A stretch of DNA of 64,000 nucleotides from Advenella incenata (GCF_004217095.1 NZ_SHKO01000003.1:372001-436000), one strand, 5' to 3'; counted from the first letter of the stretch, positions 8,812-16,772 are shown. Numbers and translations are program-made. The notes: a model not told the origin generated them from the letters alone.

Positions 8812-9953
8812 GCTGTTTCTCCCGTAGCCCGAAGGATCAGGCTGATATGCGAGGACAGGACACCGCCGTCAGCATGGATGAATGCCTGCTTTTTGCGTGC
8901 TATCTGTCTGTCCTTGGCCCGTCCTGCCAGTTGCGCCCATGTTTCGGCAATATGCGCCATGCCGCCGGCAACGCCCGAATGGCCGAACGAGAGCAGACCA
9001 CCGTGGGTGTTCAACGGTAATGGCCCATCTGTGGAAAATTTTCCCTGTCGAACATCGTTGGCCGATTGCCCACGTTGTGCAAACCCCAATTCCTCAAGCA
9101 ATATTGCGAGCGTGATCGTGAACGAATCGTAAATACCCAGGTAATCAATATCCTTGCGACTTATCTTTGCGTCTGCCAGCGCCCGGGTCGCGGCTGCGGC
9201 CGCGCCGGTATCGTAGATATCGCCAATTCTTGACAGATGCTGATGCTGATGGGCCTGACCTGCGCCCGTGATCGCTACGGGACCCGGCCTGGCGCTGACC
9301 AGAATGGCGCAGGCGCCATCTGAAATCGGGCAGCAGTCCAATAACTGTAATGGCGATGAGATGGGTTTGGATTGCAGGACATCGTCAACAGTAATGGCGT
9401 TCTGCAGGTGGGCATGGGGATGGGTCGAGGCATGGTGTCGCATGAGTACGGCAAATTCGGCCAGGTCGGCTTTTGTCAGCCCGGTCCTATGCATGTACTC
9501 GGAAGCAAGCAAGGCATAGTAGGTGGGCACCGAGGCCCCACAGGGCACCTCCAGGTCTGCTTCGCCTACCTGTGCCAGTGTTTGCATGGACGAGTCCGTG
9601 CTTTGCCCGGAAAGCCGGTTCTCGCCAGCTACGACCAGGACATGCTGACATCTTCCGGACAGGATCAGTTCCCGGGCGAGCATCACCATGGCAGCGCCTG
9701 TTGCGCCACCCAGTTGCATGCCATGGGCATAAGCAGGATTGAGGCCCAGCTTTTCAGAAAGCAGTGTTGCCAGCATCAGATGAGGAAATGTCGTGGCATA
9801 TCCGCAGAGCACGCCGTCAATGTCCCGGCGTTCCATGCCGGCCATTGTGAGGCAATCGTTTGCTGCTTCGGCAAGCAGGTCTAAGGTTGTGGAGTCGTCG
9901 CGCCTGCCGAATTTTGTGGTGACAGCCGACAGGATATGGGCTTGTGTATTCAT
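8808..9953 (-). CDS. SCP2-type thiolase-fold enzyme lacking the nucleophilic cysteine; possible acyl-CoA retro-aldolase
   Basis: 381 residues with the thiolase fold of the sterol-carrier-protein-X type. It shows GATGAAMVMLARELILSG at about 84-101, the PLQLLDCCPISDGACAILVS core, and NTHGGLLSFGHSGVAGG. In active thiolases a cysteine lies at the start of the helix near residue 83. Here the segment is MQLGGATGAAM with no cysteine, and the C-terminal CxG site is replaced by HADGGVLSSH. Together with the coupled DUF35 gene, this points to a lyase or retro-aldolase such as Ltp2 rather than a beta-ketothiolase. It is the second gene of the operon, 11 bp after the IclR gene, with an AAGGAAG ribosome site. 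The substrate is unknown. Confidence 0.85.
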   Translation of the reverse strand: MNTQAHILSAVTTKFGRRDDSTTLDLLAEAANDCLTMAGMERRDIDGVLCGYATTFPHLMLATLLSEKLGLNPAYAHGMQLGGATGAAMVMLARELILSGRCQHVLVVAGENRLSGQSTDSSMQTLAQVGEADLEVPCGASVPTYYALLASEYMHRTGLTKADLAEFAVLMRHHASTHPHAHLQNAITVDDVLQSKPISSPLQLLDCCPISDGACAILVSARPGPVAITGAGQAHQHQHLSRIGDIYDTGAAAAATRALADAKISRKDIDYLGIYDSFTITLAILLEELGFAQRGQSANDVRQGKFSTDGPLPLNTHGGLLSFGHSGVAGGMAHIAETWAQLAGRAKDRQIARKKQAFIHADGGVLSSHISLILRATGETA

Positions 9954-9964
9954 TTTTTGCTTCC

Positions 9965-10714
9965 TTATCTGGCAGGAAAATGCGTTTTTTCAATCAATCT
10001 GGCTTCTTGCATCAGGTCGTCTGCAATACTGTTTTGTCTGCTCAATATGCGTTCCGATAACGACGCCAGGCTCAACGCAGCAATGGCCGTGCCGTCCGGT
10101 GCCCGGATGGCAACACCGATCCCACCCATTTGCTTGACCACGACGTCGCACAACACCGCATATTGCTGCTGGCGGCAAAGCGCGATTTGCGTTTTCAGCA
10201 TGGACTGGTTGAACATGGGATAGCGTTTGTCTATCTGTTCGTGAATGCATGGCAAATACATCTGTTGTTGCGCATCGCTCAGGGCGGCCAGCAGCACCAG
10301 ACTGCCGGCACCTACGCCAAGCGGACGACGGCTGCCGATCTCAAGGTAGTTGGCGCGTATCGGATAGTCGCCCAGACAGGTATCCACGCACACCGACTCC
10401 CAGTTGCTTGGTATCGACAGGATCAGCGAGTCGCCATATTTCCTGGCCATGCGCACCAGGGCAGGGCGGGCCAGTGCGCGGATGTCCTGGCGCGCGACCA
10501 TGGCATGATGCATTGCGTAGATTTCCCGGCCCAGGGTGTATTCCTTGGTTTGCGGTTCCCGTTCCACGAAATCCAGCTTTTCCAGATCTTTCAGGATGCG
10601 CAGCACGGATGAAATATCCAGATCGGTGAAACGCGCAATGTCGGTCAGTTTGCAAATACGGCGGTCTGACAGGCAGGATAGTATTCTGCAGATTTTTTCG
10701 GTTGCGGATGTCAT
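9965..10714 (-). CDS. IclR-family transcriptional regulator
   Basis: 249 residues. An N-terminal winged helix (about 5-65: KICRILSCLSD, LTDIARFTDLDISSVLRILKDL) is followed by an effector domain with RPLGVGAGSLVLLAAL and GGIGVAIRAPDGTAIAALSLAS, as in IclR proteins. It is the first gene of the leftward acyl-CoA operon and divergent from the SDR-led operon. It therefore most likely controls both arms from the shared 204-bp region, which holds a 19-nt palindrome. IclR effectors are often small organic or aromatic acids. Start ATG 10714. Confidence 0.9.
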   Translation of the reverse strand: MTSATEKICRILSCLSDRRICKLTDIARFTDLDISSVLRILKDLEKLDFVEREPQTKEYTLGREIYAMHHAMVARQDIRALARPALVRMARKYGDSLILSIPSNWESVCVDTCLGDYPIRANYLEIGSRRPLGVGAGSLVLLAALSDAQQQMYLPCIHEQIDKRYPMFNQSMLKTQIALCRQQQYAVLCDVVVKQMGGIGVAIRAPDGTAIAALSLASLSERILSRQNSIADDLMQEARLIEKTHFPAR

Positions 10715-10808
10715 TGCGGTTGCCGTTGAGTCATGAAATTGGGGTCATATCACAGTTGTGGCATACCTTATTCCTCTAGTTGCCTGGTGTAAATGTGCAT
10801 CGCACAAA

Positions 10809-10827
10809 ACTTTTGCCAGGCAAAAGT
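10809..10827. promoter_or_regulatory. 19-nt palindrome in the divergent IclR/SDR promoter region
   Basis: ACTTTTGCCAGGCAAAAGT is a perfect dyad around a central A. It lies about 95 bp from the IclR start and 92 bp from the SDR start. A partial repeat (TCTGGCAA) follows at once. It is the best candidate for the IclR operator. Confidence 0.6.
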
Positions 10828-10872
10828 CTGGCAATCTATTAATAAAAATAAATAGAACGTTTGTTATATTTA

Positions 10873-10901
10873 TTGACTTCATTTCATATGCAATTTATAT
10901 T
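10873..10901 (+). promoter_or_regulatory. Candidate promoter of the SDR-led operon
   Basis: TTGACT (10873-10878) and TATATT (10896-10901) are separated by 17 nt, close to the sigma-70 consensus. The predicted start near 10908 would leave a very short leader before ATG 10919, so another start slightly upstream is possible. Confidence 0.4.
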
Positions 10902-10918
10902 GGGGCCAGGAGACATCT

Positions 10919-11686
10919 ATGACAAATCTGTTAAATCTGGATGGGAAAACCGTATTGGTGACTGGCGCCGCCGGTGGCCTCGGGACACATTTTTCTGAAA
11001 CGCTCGGTGCGGCAGGAGCGCGGGTAGTGCTCGCGGGACGCCGTCAGGCGCCCTTGCAGGCCCTGTCCGGCAAACTCACTGAACTTGGCATTGAAAATCT
11101 GCCGGTGGTGATGGACGCCACCGACCCTGATTCGGTCTGCGGGGCATTCGATCAAATACACCGCGTGTTTGGCATTGTGGATGTTGTCGTGTGCAATGCG
11201 GGCCTGGGAATCAATAAGAAATCCCTGGCATTGTCGGTCAACGAATTTATCGAGGTGATCGATGTCAACCTGAAAGGCAGCTGGATCGTTGCCAATGAAA
11301 CGGCCAGGCGTCTGATCGCAGCCGACCGGCAAGGCAGTGTGATCATGATTACCTCTATTCTGGGGCATCGCGTGGCCGGGGCAGTGCTGCCCTATACCAC
11401 ATCAAAAGCGGCACTTGAACAAATGACTAAAGCCCTTGCGCTGGAGTGGGCTCGTTATGGCATCCGCGTCAATGCACTGGCGCCGGGTTACATCCTGACC
11501 GACCTGAATCGGGATTTTTTCGAGTCGCAGGCTGGCAAGGCCCTGATCGGCAGAATTCCACAGCGACGTCTGGGGCAGCCGGATGACTTGACGGGTGCCT
11601 TGCTGCTGCTGGCGTCTGACTCATCAAACTATATGACTGGCAGCTGTATCGTTGTCGATGGCGGCCATTTGCAATCATCTTTATAG
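10919..11686 (+). CDS. Short-chain dehydrogenase/reductase (SDR)
   Basis: 255 residues, classical SDR. Cofactor motif TGAAGGLG (15-22), NAG (93-95), catalytic S146 (ITS) and Y159-TTSK163. The loop after the first beta-alpha unit carries RR at 41-42, which can favour NADP(H). It ends with the usual GSCIVVDGGH. The enzyme would oxidise or reduce a hydroxy/keto group of an acyl-CoA or acid. As first gene before an acyl-CoA dehydrogenase, APH kinase, DUF6285 protein and ligase, it occupies the role of LvaD (4-keto reductase) of the P. putida levulinate pathway; this is inference from gene content. The AGGAGA ribosome site is 5 nt before the ATG. Confidence 0.88.
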   Translation: MTNLLNLDGKTVLVTGAAGGLGTHFSETLGAAGARVVLAGRRQAPLQALSGKLTELGIENLPVVMDATDPDSVCGAFDQIHRVFGIVDVVVCNAGLGINKKSLALSVNEFIEVIDVNLKGSWIVANETARRLIAADRQGSVIMITSILGHRVAGAVLPYTTSKAALEQMTKALALEWARYGIRVNALAPGYILTDLNRDFFESQAGKALIGRIPQRRLGQPDDLTGALLLLASDSSNYMTGSCIVVDGGHLQSSL

Positions 11687-11690
11687 GGAT
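11685..11690 (+). promoter_or_regulatory. Ribosome site that sets the TTG start of the acyl-CoA dehydrogenase
   Basis: AGGGAT overlaps the SDR stop codon and lies 6 nt before TTG 11697. The upstream in-frame ATG start would lie inside the SDR gene without a comparable site. Confidence 0.6.
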
Positions 11691-11696
11691 AAAAAA

Positions 11697-12893
11697 TTGG
11701 ATTTCACTCTATCGGAAGAAACAGAACAGCTGCGCGTGAAAATCAGGCGCTTCGTTGACGAAACATTGATTCCGCTTGAAAAACAGCCGGACTCTTATGA
11801 TGAACATGAAAATATCGCCCCTGCGCTGTTAAAGACAGTCCAGCAACAGGCGCGCGCCCAGGGCCTGTGGTCATTGCAAATGCCGCTGGCCAGAGGCGGG
11901 CGAGGCCTGAGCATGGCGCAAATGGCGCCGTGCTATGAAGAGATGAATCGGTCCCTGTTCGGGCCGGTCGTGTTCAATTCGGCAGCACCTGACGACGGCA
12001 ATATGATGGTGCTTGAAAAAGTCGCAACCGAAGCGCAGAAGACACGGTGGCTGCAGCCTATCGTCGATGGCACGGTCAGATCATCATTTGTGATGACAGA
12101 GCCGGCGCCCGGTAGCGGGTCCGATCCTTCCATGATGCAAACCACTGCGACCCGTGAGGGGAACGACTGGGTGATTCGGGGGCGCAAGCATTTTATTACT
12201 GGCGCCGGTGTGGCATCCCATTTCATTCTTATGGCAAGAACCTCGGATGACAGTCGCAAGGGCCTGACTGCCTTTTTGTTTCACCGGGATGACCCTGGCT
12301 GGGAAATCGCTCGCCGGATTCCCATTATGGGGCCAGAGGAGCATGGCGGACATTGTGAGCTGATATTTGATGGCCTGCGGATTGCCGACGAGAATCGTTT
12401 GATGAACGTTGGCGATGGTCTGAAGCTGACGCAAATCCGCCTCGGGCCAGCCAGACTTACGCATTGCATGCGGTGGCTGGGGCTGGCCAAGCGTTCGATG
12501 GAAATTGCCACGGACTATGTTTCCCATCGTGAGTCCTTCGGCGCAAAGCTGGCAGAACGAGAAGGCGTGCAATGGCTGCTCGGTGAAGCCGCTATGGAAA
12601 TACAGATCAGTCGCCTGCTGACCATGCATGCTGCCTGGAAGCTGGATCAGGGGGACTTTGCCCGCAAAGAGGTGTCCATGGCAAAAGTGGCAGTGGCCGA
12701 TACCTTGCATAAAGCGGTTGATACAGCCATACAGTTGTGCGGGGCCCGTGGTTACTCCAAAGACACGCCGCTGGAATGGATCTACCGCTATGCACGACAG
12801 GCACGCCTGGTCGACGGAGCCTCTGAAGTGCATAAAATGGTACTGTCCAGAAACCTGCTGCTTGAAGGTAATGATTTCTGGCGCTGGGGTTAG
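11697..12893 (+). CDS. Acyl-CoA dehydrogenase, ACAD10/11-like
   Basis: 398 residues from a TTG start, giving MDFTLSEETEQL, the normal N-terminus of the family. An in-frame start at 11652 would add 15 residues inside the SDR gene. Motifs: FVMTEPAPGSGSDPSMM (flavin and acyl binding), HFITGAGVASHFILMAR, QLCGARGYSKDTPLEWIYR and LVDGASEVHKMVLSR. The usual catalytic Glu (as in YEGT) is Asp here (D373, VDGASEV), as in ACAD10/11-type enzymes. In the lva pathway the equivalent LvaC acts on 4-phosphoryloxyacyl-CoA made by the kinase. The kinase gene starts 1 bp after this stop codon, which fits that coupling. FAD enzyme, cytoplasmic. Confidence 0.88.
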   Translation: MDFTLSEETEQLRVKIRRFVDETLIPLEKQPDSYDEHENIAPALLKTVQQQARAQGLWSLQMPLARGGRGLSMAQMAPCYEEMNRSLFGPVVFNSAAPDDGNMMVLEKVATEAQKTRWLQPIVDGTVRSSFVMTEPAPGSGSDPSMMQTTATREGNDWVIRGRKHFITGAGVASHFILMARTSDDSRKGLTAFLFHRDDPGWEIARRIPIMGPEEHGGHCELIFDGLRIADENRLMNVGDGLKLTQIRLGPARLTHCMRWLGLAKRSMEIATDYVSHRESFGAKLAEREGVQWLLGEAAMEIQISRLLTMHAAWKLDQGDFARKEVSMAKVAVADTLHKAVDTAIQLCGARGYSKDTPLEWIYRYARQARLVDGASEVHKMVLSRNLLLEGNDFWRWG

Positions 12894-12894
12894 C

Positions 12895-13932
12895 ATGGAT
12901 ATGCAGTCGCTTTCCCGGAAAATTTCAGATGCGATAAAAGAGTGGACGGGTGCGTGCGCAGTGGCTGTGACGGATTTCAGAAAACTCTCCGGGGGCGCGA
13001 TCCAGAATAACTACAGCATTTCACTTGAAATGACTTCGGGCACGCATCCGGGATCGCATCAGTTTGTGGTTCGCAGCGATGCGCCATCCCAGATTGATGC
13101 GTCGCTCAGCCGGGAACAGGAGTTCGCCGTTCTGCGTTGCGCCTGCGAAGCAGGGGTGACGGCGCCGGAACCATTATGGCTTTGCACCGATACGTCATTG
13201 ATCGGCCATGCTTTTTACGTGATGCGTTGCGCGTCAGGATCCGCCAACGGCCGGCAATTGATAAAGACCTTGACCCAGGAACAGGGCAGAGCCCTGACAT
13301 ACCGGCTGGGTCAGGAACTTGGCCGCTTGCATCGTATCGGCCCCGACCATGCACAACTGGATTTTTTGCCGGTTCCTTCTGCGCCTGCTGCTCAAACTCG
13401 AATCGCCGAATACCGGCAGGCGCTCGATCGCATCGCGCAGCCGCATCCGGTGCTCGAATGGGCGCTGAACTGGCTGCAGGACCATGCGCCGGCGGCGTCA
13501 CCTTTGGTGCTGTGTCATTGCGATTTCAGAACCGGCAACTATATGGTCTCGCAAGGTGAGCTGACTGCGGTGCTTGACTGGGAGTTTGCCGCCTGGAGCG
13601 ATCCCTATGAAGATCTTGGCTGGCTGTGTGCAAAAAGCTGGCGCTTTGGCAATGTTGCCAGGGAAGTAGGCGGCGTCGGTGACAAGCCCGACCTGTTTGC
13701 CGGGTATACCTCTGTGACCGGTAAGCAGGTTGACGCACAAAAAGTCGGCTATTGGGAAATCATGGCCATGGTGCGCTGGTCTGTTATCGCTCTGCAGCAG
13801 GGGCAGCGCCATGTGTCCGGACAGGAAATATCACTGGAGCTGGCCCTGACCGGGCGCATGGTTCCGCAAATGGAGTTTGATATTTTATCGCAGTGCCTGA
13901 ATACGGAAAACGCTTATGTCAAACCAACCTGA
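12895..13932 (+). CDS. APH-like phosphotransferase, possible 4-hydroxyacyl-CoA kinase (LvaA-like)
   Basis: 345 residues from ATG 12895, one base after the acyl-CoA dehydrogenase stop. The open frame extends further left, but only as an overlap with that gene. It has the aminoglycoside-phosphotransferase/choline-kinase fold. The catalytic loop is LCHCDFRTGNYMV (H208, D210, N215) and the metal site is LDWEFAAWSDPYEDLGWL (D228, E230). Linked to an ACAD10/11-type dehydrogenase and a DUF6285 protein, it is unlikely to be a drug-resistance kinase. Established knowledge: LvaA of P. putida and the kinase domain of ACAD10/11 phosphorylate the 4-hydroxyl of 4-hydroxyacyl-CoA. It overlaps the next gene by 17 bp. 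Confidence 0.85.
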   Translation: MDMQSLSRKISDAIKEWTGACAVAVTDFRKLSGGAIQNNYSISLEMTSGTHPGSHQFVVRSDAPSQIDASLSREQEFAVLRCACEAGVTAPEPLWLCTDTSLIGHAFYVMRCASGSANGRQLIKTLTQEQGRALTYRLGQELGRLHRIGPDHAQLDFLPVPSAPAAQTRIAEYRQALDRIAQPHPVLEWALNWLQDHAPAASPLVLCHCDFRTGNYMVSQGELTAVLDWEFAAWSDPYEDLGWLCAKSWRFGNVAREVGGVGDKPDLFAGYTSVTGKQVDAQKVGYWEIMAMVRWSVIALQQGQRHVSGQEISLELALTGRMVPQMEFDILSQCLNTENAYVKPT

Positions 13933-14293
13933 TGCACATAATCTGCTGGTCACGGCACGTCAGTTGCTGTTGGACGAACTGGTGCCAGTGCTTGATGAAC
14001 AACATCGCTATGCGGCGCTCATGATTGCAAATGCCATTGGCATTGCCGCCAGGGAGATCGCGCCGCCGGTGGCTGAAGATGATATTGGCAAGGCGCTCGA
14101 CGCTTTTCTGGCGGGGGTGGGCGCAGACGGCGAGTATTCGTCGGTCAGGGCCGAGGCGGCGCTGGCGCAGCTGATCCGACATCGGAAAATTCCGGCAGAC
14201 AGGAAGTCTGGTGAGGCCTTAACCGATTTGCTAATGCACCTGACCCGCAGCAAGCTGAGGATCAGCAATCCGAAATTCCTGAATGAAAACTGA
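13916..14293 (+). CDS. DUF6285 protein, likely accessory subunit of the kinase
   Basis: 125 residues, helical, no signal peptide or membrane segment. The sequence (ARQLLLDELVPVLDEQHRYAALMIANAIGIAAREI, then LMHLTRSKLRISNPKFL) matches my recollection of DUF6285. That family is regularly found next to APH-like kinases and acyl-CoA dehydrogenases. It overlaps the kinase gene by 17 bp, so the two products are probably made in equal amounts. In P. putida the kinase LvaA needs a small partner, LvaB, of similar size; whether DUF6285 is the same family needs a profile comparison. No catalytic motif is visible. Confidence 0.75.
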   Translation: MSNQPDAHNLLVTARQLLLDELVPVLDEQHRYAALMIANAIGIAAREIAPPVAEDDIGKALDAFLAGVGADGEYSSVRAEAALAQLIRHRKIPADRKSGEALTDLLMHLTRSKLRISNPKFLNEN

Positions 14294-14306
14294 GGAAGCA
14301 GCGACC

Positions 14307-15962
14307 ATGACCGACGTCTATCATAGTGGTTTGGACAAAAATCCTGCCAATTATTCCAGTCTTTCTCCGGTCGATTTCCTGCGGCGCTCGGCAACCGTGT
14401 TTCCTGGCAAGACGGCAGTGATCGATCAGCAGTCATACAGTTATTTGCAATTATATAAACGGGTTGTACGCATGGCATCGTCCTTGTCCAGCATGGGCAT
14501 CGGCAGAAACGATACGGTGTCCGTGCTTTGCTTCAATACCCTGGAGTTGCTGGAGACGCATTATTCTGTGCCTATGCTGGGCGCCGTGCTCAATACGCTG
14601 AATACCCGGCAGGATGCTGCCTCCTTGCGCTATATCCTGGCGCATTGCGAATCCAGTGTATTGATTTACGATACAGAGTTTGAATCGCTGGTCGGGCAGA
14701 TTATCGATGACCTTGACAAGCCGCCGGCCCTGATTGCAATTGCCCGCGACGGCGGGCCTGCCGTAATGCAGGGGCATCAGCGTTATGAAGATCTGGTCAG
14801 TGCCGGGGACGACAGTTTTGTCTGGCAGAAGGTTCAGGATGAATGGGATCCGATCTCATTGAACTACACCTCTGGCACAACGGGCAATCCCAAGGGCGTG
14901 GTCTACCACCATCGGGGCGCCTGGCTGTCGGCCATGAGCAATGCCATGGCGTTGAACATGACGGCCGATAGCGTATATTTGTGGACCTTGCCCATGTTCC
15001 ACTGTAACGGCTGGTGCTATACCTGGGCAGTGACTGCCGTGGGCGGCACGCATGTCTGTTTGCGCAAGATCGATCCTGAACAAATTCACCAAAAAATTGT
15101 TGACCATAAGGTAACCCACATGTGCGGTGCACCGGTGGTGTTGAATATGATATTGAATGATTTCAGCAACCGGGGATGGACCATTCCGCTGCCGACGCGT
15201 TTTGCGTTGGGTGGGGCGGCACCCTCGGCGACGGTGGTGCGCAAGGGGCAGGAAGTCGGGTTTGATATTTGCCATTTATACGGGCTGACCGAATCCTATG
15301 GCCCATCTGCTGTGTGTGTCTGGCAAAACGACTGGGAGACGCTGGACGCTGACGCGCTGGCAGAAAAAATGTCGCGCCAGGGCACAGGGCTGTATGCCAT
15401 TGATGCGCTTGCCGTGTTGGATCGTACCTCGGCAGAGCCGGTGCCGGCAGATGGCACAACACTCGGAGAGCTGGCGCTGCGGGGCAATACGGTTATGAAA
15501 GGCTATTTGAAGAATCCCGCCGGGACACGGGAAGCGTTTGCGGACGGCTGGTTTCGCACCGGCGATCTGGCCGTCATGCACCCCGACAATTATGTCGAAA
15601 TCAAGGATCGGGCCAAGGATATTATTATTTCAGGAGGGGAGAATATATCCAGCAAGGAAATCGAGGATGTTCTTTACCGCCATCCCGAGGTTTTCGAAGT
15701 GGCAGTTGTCGCATTGCCGGACGAAAAGTGGGGAGAGGTGCCCTGCGCTTTCATTACATTGAAAAATGAAGACACTGAGCGCGATCCGGCAGAGTTCGTC
15801 CGGTATTGCTCGCAGCACTTGGCTTCGTTCAAGGTACCTAAAAAAATTGTATTGGGGCAGTTGCCGAAAACGGCAACGGGAAAAATCCGAAAGAATATAC
15901 TCAGGGACCTGGCACGCGAGACCGGCGACGACAGCCCACCGCCTGGAGCAATGCCGCAATAG
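14307..15962 (+). CDS. AMP-forming acyl-CoA synthetase (ANL superfamily)
   Basis: 551 residues from ATG 14307, chosen because GAGGAAG lies 8 nt upstream. An ATG at 14283 would overlap the preceding gene and has no ribosome site. Motifs in order: SLNYTSGTTGNPKGVVYHH (P-loop), YGLTESYGP, GWFRTGDLA, KDRAKDIIISGGENISSKEIE and the C-terminal catalytic lysine in PKTATGKIRKN. This is the medium/long-chain fatty-acid ligase group. It makes an acyl-adenylate and then acyl-CoA, and would be the entry step (LvaE-like) of the rightward operon. Because the divergent operon holds a second, ADP-forming acyl-CoA ligase, the two may act on different substrates. Confidence 0.9.
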   Translation: MTDVYHSGLDKNPANYSSLSPVDFLRRSATVFPGKTAVIDQQSYSYLQLYKRVVRMASSLSSMGIGRNDTVSVLCFNTLELLETHYSVPMLGAVLNTLNTRQDAASLRYILAHCESSVLIYDTEFESLVGQIIDDLDKPPALIAIARDGGPAVMQGHQRYEDLVSAGDDSFVWQKVQDEWDPISLNYTSGTTGNPKGVVYHHRGAWLSAMSNAMALNMTADSVYLWTLPMFHCNGWCYTWAVTAVGGTHVCLRKIDPEQIHQKIVDHKVTHMCGAPVVLNMILNDFSNRGWTIPLPTRFALGGAAPSATVVRKGQEVGFDICHLYGLTESYGPSAVCVWQNDWETLDADALAEKMSRQGTGLYAIDALAVLDRTSAEPVPADGTTLGELALRGNTVMKGYLKNPAGTREAFADGWFRTGDLAVMHPDNYVEIKDRAKDIIISGGENISSKEIEDVLYRHPEVFEVAVVALPDEKWGEVPCAFITLKNEDTERDPAEFVRYCSQHLASFKVPKKIVLGQLPKTATGKIRKNILRDLARETGDDSPPPGAMPQ

Positions 15963-16026
15963 CTGTTGAATCGGGTATTGTGTCGCTACCCAAATTTGTT
16001 CCTACCCCGCCCTTGGTAATCCTGTA

Positions 16027-16722
16027 ATGAAAACTGATTTTGAAAACTTTAAACATGAGCTGAGCCTGACCAAGGCGGAAATATGCCGTCAGCTCTATGT
16101 ACAACACACCGACATGATCCGGATAAAGAAAGAACATGTGGCCGTCAAGAATCTGATCAGGATTATTGATTCGACCCTGCGTCTGGCGTCCACGAAGGGA
16201 TTTCACGCGATGACCCTGCGGGACCTGTGTGCAGATTCCGGTTTCAGTATCGGTGGCTTGTATGCCTATATCCGCAATAAAAATGATTTACTGGTTTTGA
16301 TCCAGGGACACGGGTTTATGTTGACTCGCAGTACCCTGCGCAAGAGTATTCGTGATATAAGCGACCCGTTTGAGCGATTGCGTGCCGCCGTCTCGGCCCA
16401 TCTCTTTTTAAGCGAAATTATGCTGCCCTGGTTTTACTTTTCATTTATGGAAGTCAAAAGCCTGCCCAAGGCGCAAATGAAAACGGCGATTGCGGTCGAA
16501 CAGGAAATCGAAGACATTTTCTTTGACATTATCGACAGCGGGGTGCGCGACGGTGTTTTCAGAAGCGATAATGCCAGGCTTCTTGCGTCCATGATAAAGG
16601 CGATGATGCAGGATTGGTATCTGAAGCGGCGCAAGCATCGCAATCAGTCGATCACCGTGAGTCAATATGCAGATTTCATCATCGATATGCTGGCCTGCAG
16701 TCTGAAGGTGTCGCGCTCTTGA
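16027..16722 (+). CDS. TetR-family transcriptional regulator
   Basis: 231 residues. The TetR HTH lies at about residues 50-95 (IIDSTLRLASTKGFHAMTL, GFSIGGLYAYIRNKNDLLVL). It is followed by an all-helical ligand domain ending with MIKAMMQDWYLKRRKHRNQSI. A 40-residue stretch before the HTH is unusual and rich in charged residues; a later start is possible, but no better ribosome site is visible. The gene lies 64 bp behind the acyl-CoA ligase on the same strand, so it may belong to that operon and regulate it by acyl-CoA sensing, next to the IclR protein. That role is inferred from position. Confidence 0.85.
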   Translation: MKTDFENFKHELSLTKAEICRQLYVQHTDMIRIKKEHVAVKNLIRIIDSTLRLASTKGFHAMTLRDLCADSGFSIGGLYAYIRNKNDLLVLIQGHGFMLTRSTLRKSIRDISDPFERLRAAVSAHLFLSEIMLPWFYFSFMEVKSLPKAQMKTAIAVEQEIEDIFFDIIDSGVRDGVFRSDNARLLASMIKAMMQDWYLKRRKHRNQSITVSQYADFIIDMLACSLKVSRS

Positions 16723-16772
16723 ATGGATTGCGCACCTGAACGGATCCCAGCCATTCTTTGTTGCACTTTGGC

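Noticed and set aside
8808-9953. The thiolase-fold gene as the missing phaA
   Set aside because: The catalytic cysteine is absent and the gene is coupled to a DUF35 partner in another pathway.
12895-13932. APH-like gene as an aminoglycoside resistance gene
   Set aside because: The fold motifs are generic. The context of acyl-CoA genes and the coupling with ACAD and DUF6285 argue for an acyl-CoA kinase.
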